Shown here: positions 56,274 through 64,000 of the stretch, piece after piece
Layout of the letters: each line of letters begins with the position of its first letter
Position numbering within the stretch: the first letter of the stretch is position 1
Source of the DNA: Trebouxia sp. TZW2008
Taxonomy: Eukaryota; Chlorophyta; Trebouxiophyceae; Trebouxiales; Trebouxiaceae
NCBI GenBank assembly: GCA_002118135.1
Contig: BDIU01000388.1
Location: forward strand, 124,001 to 188,000
DNA length: 64,000 nucleotides
Direction of reading: 5' to 3'
Program-made: the position numbers and the translations under genes
The notes under the pieces: generated by a model
What the model saw: only the letters and a program-made list of their open reading frames with translations
Databases searched by the model: none
Told to the model about the DNA's origin: nothing

Positions 56274-59200
56274 ATGGCATTGGTTGCGCACGCCACGCCA
56301 CGCTGTGCAACAAAGCCACAGGCCCAGTTCTGCAGCCCATGCTCTACAGTCAGCAGACCGCTGCACCTTAGCGCCAATGTGCATATCATCAAGGGAAGCC
56401 ACAGGCAACCAGCACAGCAGCTCAGCTCCAGGCACAGACCAGCTGTCAAGCATGGGCAGCACCGTCCCTTATGCCTTGCACAACAGCCGCTGTCAGGCAA
56501 ACAGCATCAGCTACACAGCAGGATCCTTGTGCCAGTCATGCACAGCTCTGTATTTGGCAGGCAGCGCAGACAAACTGTGGCAGCTGCTACCTTCATGGAT
56601 TTGATGGGGCAGATCATGAAAGACATGGCACCAGCTCAATTTACTGGATCCAGCCTAGAAGTTGATAAAGTATGCTACCATCCTGCAGGTAGGTCCAACT
56701 TGCATGTACGCCTTCACGCCTGCTCAGCACCTACATTGCAGCCTCTCAGCTTGTTGTCAACATGGGCTGCAAGCATGTGTGCGCTTGTCTGACAAAGCCT
56801 CCGCAATTGGCACTACACTCACTTTCAGTAAATTGCCTTACTCCGTGAGTCGAGCTTGCTTGCAAGCAGAATTGCAGCGCTGCAGCATATGCTGCTGATG
56901 TCATGCTACATGTCATTGCAATAAGCCAGACACACCGTACTTGGTTTCTGATAATGCATGCTTTTGGATAGATGTGAATGCCGGCTCTGCTTGTTCTCTC
57001 TCTCAGTATTGGATCATTGATTGTCCGGGATTGGTGGACTGGGTGCACAATGTGGCCCTTGCAGGGAAGGCTGAAACTGTTCGCATTCATTGCAAGATAC
57101 CATGTGCACACATGCAAATGACTCTGGTCAATAAGTCACCCAGTTGAGTATGCAAACAGTCACTCAAACTTCACACAAAAAGTCATGCACACAGTTGTAT
57201 GCTTCAACAAATCAGCAGTACAGAAAGGCTGCAAGTTGATGAGTTGCCTTTTGACAGGCTCGCTGACCCCACTGCTGACAGTGAATTGCCAGCCAATCAG
57301 CTAGACTTGAGCTTTGGCTGCAGCGGAGCAAGAGAGACACTTGAGTTTGGTTGCTTTTGACCAGCTCCCAATTGCACTGCCAACAGATCTTAGCCTGCAA
57401 TTGCCAGCCAATCAGCTGGGCTTGATCCTTTGCCGCAGTGTAGTTAGAGAACTTAAGGGTCTCTTGCTTTTCACAGGCTCACCAACTCCATACCTAACAG
57501 GTATCAGCCTGCAATTGCCAGCCAATCAGCTGGGCTTAATCTTTGGCCGGAGTGGAGCTAGAGAGACACTCAAGGTTTGCTTGCTGTTCGCAGGCTCACC
57601 AACCCCACTGCTAACAGATATTAGCCTGCAATTGCCAGCCAATCAGCTAGGCTTGATTTTTGGACGAAGTGGAGCAGGCAAGACCACGCTGTTGCAGATG
57701 CTGGCTGGATTGACACACTGCACATGTGGCACAATCTCTCTTGGATCAGGTAGCTGTGTTTTGTAATGCCTTTGTTGCCTGTGAATCTGCTGTCTCATGC
57801 TGGATCAGGTGGCTGTATTTTGTGCTGCCTTTGTTGCCTATGAACCTGCTGTCTCATGCTGGCCCGTGCAGCTCAATCTGTGTCGCGTCAATAACCGTTG
57901 CTGTCCTATACACGAGAGAACCTGCTGTCTGCGTAGTTCTACCCCATACTGCAAGTCTGATCAAGAAAAGCTTACTGCAACATAATTGCTTGCCCTTGAT
58001 GCAACACCAAAACTCATGATGTCAATACTGAGTGCTTAAACTATAACTGCTGAGGCAAGCATGCACACTGCATCTTGAATGGTCTTGGAAAAGTCACACC
58101 TGAGGGGTGAAAAATGTGTCTTGCAGGTCCTGCTGGTGCATCACCTGCTGCTGCTTTGACCCCGGCTGAGCTTGCAAAACGTTGTGGTCTGGTGTTTCAG
58201 TTCCCAGAGCGCTACTTTCTTGGTGACACCCTGCAACAGGTGAGTGGCCCTCACTTGTCAGCTTCTGCTACTTGTCTCACAGACTACATGTGTCTCGTCA
58301 ACAACAGCTCAAAGCTGACTGATGTCAATCAGCTTGTACCGTGCACTAGTACACACAGACAGTGCTTGAGTGGTGCTCCCTACTAGCCTGTGTCTCCGCC
58401 ATTTCAGCATGCTTTATGTTTGTGCGCGTATGTGCAGTTCTGACAGGTTTTGGGTACAATCAAGGCACGATCACAGTATGCTGCCATGCTGCTGTATGCA
58501 TCAATTCCGTCCGTGCAGGAGCTTATTTTTGGGTGGCCTGTTGACGAGCTTGAGAGGCAAGCCTTGTCTATTCAAGCACATCAGGTGATGCAAGCAGTGG
58601 GCCTGAAGCAGTTCCCTGTGGCAACTCCTTTGAAGCAGCTGAGCGGAGGATACAAGCGGCGGGTGGCTTTGGCTGTGCAGCTCGTCAGACGTCCAGCGGT
58701 ATGCAGACAAGAAGCTCAGCATTTCTGCGTATTAGGATAAAAGGTTTCAGCATTGATGCTTGCTGTACATTTCTGCAAAGAGGGTGCATACAGTTGCTGC
58801 ATGTGAGTCAGTTGGGTGCCTTCTCACACTGAAGCAGTTCCCTGTGGCAACTCCTTTGAAGCAGCTGAGTAGCGGCTACAAGCGGCAAGTGGCACTGGCC
58901 GTGCAGTTGGTCAGGCATCCTGCAGTATGGAATAGCAAAACCCAGCATAATTGCAGCAAAGAGCACATCAAGTGATGTCATGCATCAGCTTTGCACGCTT
59001 ACAGGCACACTCAGCTTAAGTGCAAGGACACTGTGTACAATCAGTTTCTCTGGGGATTTGGTCTCATGCTTCTCAGCTTTGGGCACAACATGCGTAGTGG
59101 CTGCAGGCATAGTCGCGTATGCAAGAACATATGCAACCTTTGTATTTGCAATCGCGCCTGCCTCATTTAGCAATGGCAGAAGGTTGCCGCTGCTGTAGCA

Positions 59201-61299
59201 GAATCGAGTCTGCTACATAGATGAGTGTAAGCTCCATTGCCGGGCTCAAGCATGAGCTCGACCTTTGTTTTGCTCTACCGACAAACAGTTTTACACAACA
59301 GCTTTTGCTGTTGTATGAGTCATTGGCTGGACTGGATTGTGAGGCGTGCATGGGGGTGGCTGATGTGCTCTAGGACATCAAGAAGCGCTGCACCGTCCTG
59401 GTTATGTCTCACAATTTCTTCTCATCTCTTTCTTCTTTTGTACCCATTGACAGACTCTTTCAGAGGGTTTTTGATTACGCTAACAGACTCTTTAACAGGT
59501 GTTGCTGCTGGATGAGCCATTAGCTGGATTGGACCGGAAGGCGCGCAAGGATGTTTTGCTTTGCATTTCATCTCCTTGTTTGTTGTGATGACACTGAGGA
59601 GCAATGTGATAGACTCTGCTGCTTGATGAGCGGTTAGCTGTGTTGGGTTGGAAGGCGCACATTGAGGTGGCTGGTGTGCTCAGACTTGGTTTCTTCTCTT
59701 GTCTCTTGGTGATCTGTTCTTTCCTGTTTCATTTCTCACAGACACATACACTTTTGCAGGTGTTGCTACTGGATGAGTCATTGGCTGGGCTGGATCGGAA
59801 GACGCGCCTGCAGGTTGCTGGTGTGCTCAAGGACCTCAAGAAGCGCTGCACCATACTGGTGGCATTTCATGATTCCTTCTCACCTCTTTCTGCATTTGTG
59901 TTACACTGACAGACTCTTGAAGAGGGATGCTTTTGACCTCTTACACAGGTGTTTCCATTCTGACTGACACACGCTTTTACAGTTGTTGCTTTCAGACGAG
60001 CTGTTGGCTGGATTGGACAGCAAAGAGCGCGTGGAGGTGGCTGATGTGCCCAAGTTTGTTTTTTTTCCTTTCTTGTCTTTTTTGACTGACGCAATGCTTG
60101 ATAGGTGTTGCTGCTGGATGAGCCATTGGCTGGATTGGATTGGAAGGCGCGCATGGAGGTGGCTGATGTGCTCAAGGATCTCAAGAAGAAGTGCACCATT
60201 CTGGTTGTGTCCCATGATCTGCGGGAACTTACTCCTTTGGTGAGCGCTTATGAGTTTGCAATACAATGTTTATATTTTACATGCGCACTGCCAGGTCAAA
60301 TCACAATAGCTTGCCACATGTCCCTATAGCATACCGGTTGTGTCCCACAGTTCGCGCAAACTTACTCCTTTGGTGAGCGCTTATGCACTTGCAACCTTCG
60401 ATACAGCGTTTATGATGTAACAGCTTCCCTGCGTGACTGAATCACATGAGTCTGCTTGTCAGACATGCCTACACCATACCAGTTGTCCCCGATTATCTGC
60501 ACGACCTTATTCCCTAGTGAGCGTTTGGATTCCCGACCTGCAAGCTTCAGGACACACCCTCTGCACTGCATAAAATGATTGTACAGGAACTTCTGCAAAT
60601 TGTGCAATATTGTTGTACAATCATTTGCCTGCTACAAACCACTGGGCGCTCACTGCGTCGGCAGTGTGCGTTGTCTGCTTCTTCATGTCCCCAGATGCAC
60701 ATGTGTCAGTCTGCTGCTTGAGTATTGCGCTGAAGGCGATGCAGTGAGCATTGTGTCAGCAATGCTCAAACTGCTGGCCGTTGCTGTGATGTCGAATACA
60801 TTACAAGCATTGTTTGCTTCCAGCAAAGTTATGGCCTGGCCAAAAGTGCCTAGCTTGCATGATCTCAAATGTGCCCAGAAAATGTTAGATCCCACACAAG
60901 CTGTGCTTGCACTTTCATTCTGCTGGATCTCATATGAGCTTGTTTGTGCCCTGTGACGTGAATTGCAAGCAAATGTGCGCCTCAGCTGGTGAGTGGAGTG
61001 GATTCGAGGGTGTCTGCAGCTCAGATTGTGCTGAAGCTGTCTGTGCTGTCTGCTGGATCTCATATGAGCTTCAATTGGTGCTTATCACAGCCTTGCAGCT
61101 TGCTGATGGTCCGTTTATGGTTGCATGCATTGTCCTAACACTGTTCTGGCAGTTCCTCTGCGCCTCATAGGCGTCTTGGATCTCCATCACCGGCACAAAC
61201 ATGGTGTCCTTTGCAATGCAGGTGGACAAAGCTTGGGAGATGCAGCCAGGCGGCATTCTTCAAACGGCAAGCTGGCCACCTGCTCAGCCTACAATTTGA
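56274..61299 (+). CDS. ABCI11: Plastid ABC ATPase, ABCI11/NAP14-like
   Basis: Six exons: 56274-56688, 57594-57749, 58127-58239, 58519-58698, 60105-60239, 61222-61299, in phase, 358 residues. Arabidopsis ABCI11 (NAP14) is a plastid, ECF-type nucleotide-binding subunit linked to metal homeostasis. Seen: about 110 residues of Ser/Arg/Gln-rich transit-like sequence; FMDLMGQ, EVDKVCYHPAG; Walker A GLIFGRSGAGKTTLLQMLAGL; Q-loop CGLVFQFPERYFLGDTLQQ; FGWP; signature LSGGYKRRVALAVQLV; Walker B and D-loop VLLLDEPLAGLDWKAR; H-loop ILVVSHDLREL; terminal VDKAWEMQPGGIL. These match ABCI11 more closely than generic ABC proteins (LSGGYKRR, GLDWKAR). Three of the exons have tandem decayed or open copies in the introns. 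The start is the first ATG after the upstream cistron's stop. Confidence 0.93.
57256..57580 (+). pseudogene. Three decayed copies of the ABCI11 Walker A exon
   Basis: Upstream of the real exon (57594) lie three copies, starting near 57256, 57378 and 57480, spaced about 105-120 bp. All keep the coding words for LQLPANQLG or similar. The Walker A stretch reads GCSGARET, CRSVVREL and GRSGARET instead of GRSGAGKT, so none could bind nucleotide. The third copy is open from its CACAG acceptor to an AAG|GTTTGC donor-like end. Confidence 0.88.
57740..57862 (+). repeat. 60-bp direct duplication at a donor site (ABCI11)
   Basis: GGATCAGGTAGCTGTGTTTTGT and its following 40 bases, at the end of exon 2, recur immediately downstream as GGATCAGGTGGCTGTATTTTGT, also ending CTGCTGTCTCATGCTGG. 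The donor site itself is thus present twice. Confidence 0.8.
58832..58926 (+). pseudogene. Open copy of ABCI11 signature-motif exon end
   Basis: Reads LKQFPVATPLKQLSSGYKRQ and VALAVQLVRHPA, followed by GTATGG where the real exon (58519-58698) has GTATGC. The ABC signature LSGGY is LSSGY here. The frame is open, but the 5' half of the exon is absent and no clear acceptor lies at the boundary. Confidence 0.85.
59309..60060 (+). pseudogene. Five further copies of the ABCI11 Walker B exon
   Basis: Before the real exon (60105) come copies starting near 59309, 59498, 59608, 59761 and 59985. Their Walker B/D-loop readings are LLLYESLAGLD (later stop), VLLLDEPLAGLDRKAR (truncated after 12 further bases), LLLDERLAVLG, VLLLDESLAGLDRKTR (open through KKRCTILVAFHD) and LLLSDELLAGLD. 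The second and fourth have good AG acceptors before GTGTTGCT. Two shorter traces of the exon's end and donor follow it (60328-60385 and 60468-60520). Confidence 0.9.
60918..61075 (+). repeat. Tandem duplication of about 130 bp in ABCI11 intron 5
   Basis: TCTGCTGGATCTCATATGAG then CTT occurs at about 60920 and again at about 61049. Confidence 0.6.
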
Positions 61300-62088
61300 T
61301 CTTTCTTCCGACGGACAAAGCTGCTGGAAGATCAGCTGAATCTATTGCTGTCCCTTTTTGCACTGTAGCGAGGGCACGACAGTTTGTGGCTGCAGCTCCA
61401 GAGACAGCAAGTAGGCCAGCCGCCCAGCTTGAAAGTTAGGGTGTGCACAAGTACTAATTGCTGCTGCTGGTAGACCAGATGTATCATTTTTTGTCCGTCT
61501 CAGCTTGTCAATGATCTCTGGCCACACTTTGCTTTATGAGTGTCATACTGGCGGTCTTGCCAGGGCTTGGTGTTGTGACTTCACCCGCTGACAACTTGTC
61601 GATTGTGTCTACTGGCATCAGGACGTCTGATTCACTGTTCATGTATTGAAGCAGAACGTCATTGTTTGCACTGTGTAAATGTTAGCAAGATACAAAGAGT
61701 GTTGCAGGATCAGTCTCATTTGTGTTGGCTTGGCAGATGAAAGGTCCACCAAGCTTGCATGCAAGCCTATACTCAAACTTGATTCACCCAACATGTGATT
61801 CCAACTGACATGTTTTGTTGTGACAACTGTCAGCTGTGTGTTGAGCGTTGTTAGTCTGTGTTGCAAGCAGCGCCTAGAGATGAAAGCACTTTCCTCACTG
61901 CAGCCCTTGCGATTACCTCACTGGGGATGCTACGATATTCAATCGATGCTCAGTCATGCACTGTTACTCTCTGACGGCCAGATGCCCATGCCGAGTAAGC
62001 CTGTATGGATACGTTGCAGCCTACGGTAGCGGCATACAAAAACTGAATTTTATTCACCTCAAACCACGCTCGGCCCGAATTTAATGCA
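61300..62088. other. Intergenic region, ABCI11 to tRNA-Asn
   Basis: No exon recognised. Near 61312 ACGGACAAAGCTGCTGGAAG may be a faint trace of the last ABCI11 exon start (GTGGACAAAGCTTGGGAG). A T-run at about 62037-62041 on the minus strand is suitable as a polymerase III terminator for the tRNA gene. Confidence 0.45.
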
Positions 62089-62162
62089 CTCTTCCAGCTG
62101 GGATCGAACCAGCGACCTCACGGTTAACAGCCGTGCGCTCTAACCAGCTGAGCTATGGAAGA
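62089..62162 (-). tRNA. tRNA-Asn (anticodon GTT)
   Basis: The minus strand folds into a full cloverleaf of 74 bases without CCA: acceptor TCTTCCA/TGGAAGA (seven pairs), D-arm GCTC/GAGC, anticodon stem CACGG/CCGTG with loop CTGTTAA (anticodon GTT), T-arm GCTGG/CCAGC with loop TTCGATC, discriminator G. There is no intron. The A-box-like TAGCTCAGCTGGTTAGAGC and B-box GGTTCGATCCC are intact. It serves cytosolic translation of AAC/AAT codons. Confidence 0.97.
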
Positions 62163-62248
62163 TTGGTCGCCAGCTAGGAAATTTTTATACTAAATACACA
62201 CTATTAGGTAAAATTGAGTAGAGCAATTAGTCTTGACTGCAGATTTGG

Positions 62249-62990
62249 AGGCATACGCAGTAGAGGACATATACACTGACTGTGCAGAGTCATTTTACTG
62301 CAACGAGCCTACAAGCACTTCTAGGCTGAGAGATTGATGATCAGGCTTCTAATTTGTCATGATCAGAGGCTAACAGGCCAGCAGACTTGAGGGGACCAGG
62401 AGGCATATGCAGTACAGGACATATGCACTGACTCTGCAGAGTCATTGTCATGCACAAAGCCTGCCATTGTCTGCAAGACTAGAGGTTGACGCCTATATGC
62501 ATGACAAGCTGTCACTGGCAAACAGGCCAGCAAACTTGAACAGACCAGCAGACCAGGAGGCATACGCAGTATTGGACACGTATACTGAGTCTGCATAGTC
62601 ATTATACTGCACTGAGCCTGCATGCTTTGTGTGATTAGAGAAGCTTATAAGCAATCAACAGCAAATTGGCCAGCAGACTAGGAGGCATACGCAGTACAGG
62701 ACATATACACTGACATTGCAGAGTCATGGTACTGCACTGAGCCTGCAAGCATTTGCAGGAATTGATCTTCATACTTGAGCTTCCCAACTGTCAGCAACCA
62801 AGCCAGCAGGCTTGAGGAGACCAGGAGGCATACACAGTAATGGTCATAGACACTGAATCTGCAGAGTCATTGTGCTGCACTGAGCTTGCAAGCACTGACA
62901 GGATTAGAGGTACACGATCAAGCCTGCAAGCTATCAGCAGCAAAGTGGCTAGCAGTTGGAGGCATATGCAGCACATGTCATATTCACTGA
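62249..62990 (+). repeat. Six-copy degenerate tandem array, units of about 120-160 bp
   Basis: Units begin GAGGCATACGCAGTA or a close variant at 62249, 62399, 62559, 62681, 62825 and 62949. Each continues with GACATATACACTGA-TCTGCAGAGTCAT, CTGCACTGAGCCTGCAAGC and ends near CCAGCAGACTTGA...ACCAG. Unit lengths vary because the middle section differs. No long frame persists across units. Confidence 0.85.
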
Positions 62991-63366
62991 CCCTTTGCTG
63001 ACACTGATTCTATGCACAACAGCATCTGGAACTACAGTCTGCTGTAAAGTGAGAGTGCAGCTGTCCATGTTGACACCAGTTGCTACACACCACTTCATGG
63101 TTTTGGCACTCTCCACATGTGTGCCGATGCCTGACTACTGCTGCAAAGTGGTATGTGTTAATGTGTGAAGCAGATCCAGCAGGCTGAATGCAATTTTATT
63201 GTGCAGTGCCTGGGGTTTGCCAAGTTTGGTTCAATCCTAGCTGTGTGAGTGGCTAACAGCAGGGTGTGGCTGATAGTAACAAGCTGTTTGTAGAGCTCCT
63301 TATACTGGAGTTCACTGCACAATCATACATGCAGTCAAAGCACATAGTCAACTTGCCTGCTGATCC

Positions 63367-63431
63367 CGGGCTGCCTCTTTAGACAGAGGCTCCCGCTATG
63401 ACGCCTAATGGCGTAAACTTTTCTTTTTCTA
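63367..63431 (-). repeat. Dispersed double-hairpin repeat, copy 4 (inverted)
   Basis: The minus strand reads AGAAAAGTTTACGCC-ATTA-GGCGTC, then GGGAGCCTCT-GTCTAA-AGAGGCAGCCC. This copy has the best-preserved second hairpin (GCCTCT/AGAGGC). It overlaps the 3' end of the minus-strand membrane-protein reading frame and supplies its last codons. Confidence 0.75.
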
Positions 63432-63705
63432 CACCAGTAAACTTAGTCTTATGCCATGCACCAGACGCAGATGGGCGAGTCAAAAACTTGTTCAGCTGGC
63501 GCCTAGTCATGGCACACAAACCAAGAAACATCAGAGCATAGACTCCGTTAGTATAGGTGCAGCAATTGGCCTGCATGGGACTTGCTAGTGTACCTGTCCA
63601 CATGTACCTCAAACGCTGTGGAAGAGGACTAGCCTGTGTCTCTGGTTTTGCAATGGTGTGTTACTCACACAGAACGCTGTCAAACCCACACCAGCATTGA
63701 AAACG
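63379..63705 (-). CDS. C-terminal part of an unrecognised small membrane protein (5' end beyond or near right edge)
   Basis: Two proposed minus-strand exons: about 63705-63669 and about 63572-63379. The first reads GVFNAGVGLTAFC before a GTGAGT donor. The second follows a CATGCAG acceptor and reads NGVYALMFLGLCAMTRRQLNKFL, then a polar tail ending in a stop. Both contain a likely membrane-spanning stretch, and Arg/Lys follow the second (positive side). The family is not recognised and upstream exons could not be placed, so the gene is incomplete here. Its final about 12 codons come from a dispersed repeat element. Confidence 0.45.
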
Positions 63706-64000
63706 CCTATCAGCAAGTGTCGAGCAACCAGAGGGTAAGACACACGTTAAAATAGATGCAGGGCTGGGGTAGTGTTGTCTTGCATAGCATGCAGGTGAAC
63801 TCAAGATGAGGTGTTGCCACATCAGATGCACATGACAGCTTGTTTTGTCTCTTTGTTGACTCGTCTACATTTCTGCAAGGGTCTCATTGCACACTGCCAG
63901 CGATTGTCACATCTGCTTTGCTTATTTACGTTCCTTGTAGTCGGTGGTGGTAAGTAGGCGGATTACGAGTGAGTGACGCGTCAGCAATCTATGTACAGCG

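Noticed and set aside
1..64000. CRISPR arrays, prokaryotic operons, rRNA genes or plasmid/viral modules
   Set aside because: None was seen. Repeats are degenerate and intronic, and genes have spliceosomal introns.

Overview
This window looks like nuclear DNA of a green alga, most likely a trebouxiophyte-type chlorophyte. Genes are split into many short exons with GT...TGCAG introns of about 100-900 bp. The gene set is typical of Viridiplantae: an RWP-RK factor, a class II trehalose-phosphate synthase, a plastid fibrillin, an ABCI11/NAP14-type plastid ATPase and a rice LPA1-type kinase. Exon models were built by hand from splice sites, codon phase and remembered protein families. Every internal junction quoted is phase-consistent except the second exon of the trehalose gene.

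Layout: (1) 1-5.1 kb: a PPTC7-like PP2C phosphatase (minus, running off the left edge) divergent from URM1 (plus). (2) 7.1-11.5 kb: on the minus strand, a 200-aa RWP-RK protein lies 62 bp downstream of an unrecognised gene. (3) 14.4-24.1 kb: class II TPS/TPP (plus). (4) 25.2-30.1 kb: a plastid fibrillin with a long disordered and amphipathic N-terminal extension (plus). (5) 32.0-36.2 kb: an armadillo-type protein (minus), divergent from (6) an LPA1/2-phosphoglycerate-kinase-like gene (37.5-41.4 kb, plus). (7) 41.8-50.7 kb: a 1741-aa Ser/Gln-rich protein (minus), divergent from (8) an F420-dependent-NADP-reductase-fold protein (51.1-52.4 kb, plus). (9) 53.6-55.0 kb: an orphan gene inside a 2.9-kb inverted-repeat pair. 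(10) 55.9-61.3 kb: a 92-aa basic protein whose stop lies 8 bp before the ATG of the ABCI11-like gene and in the same exon, which suggests a bicistronic mRNA. (11) tRNA-Asn(GTT) at 62.1 kb, a degenerate tandem array, and the 3' end of a membrane-protein gene (63.4-63.7 kb, minus).

The most striking signal is recurrent tandem duplication of single exons together with their splice acceptors. It is seen in PP2C, TPS (three sites), the ARM gene (three sites), the Ser/Gln-rich gene and ABCI11 (three exons, 2 to 6 copies each), with one further small trace in the fibrillin gene. Usually one copy keeps the catalytic motif and its neighbours are decayed, frameshifted or have lost a splice site. A few remain open and could be alternative exons. 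The genes act in unrelated pathways (signalling, tRNA thiolation, sugar phosphates, plastid lipid bodies, plastid metal transport), so the window is a normal gene neighbourhood and not a functional cluster. CpG is dense near divergent gene starts and scarce elsewhere, where TG/CA is abundant, as expected for a CpG-methylated genome with protected promoters.
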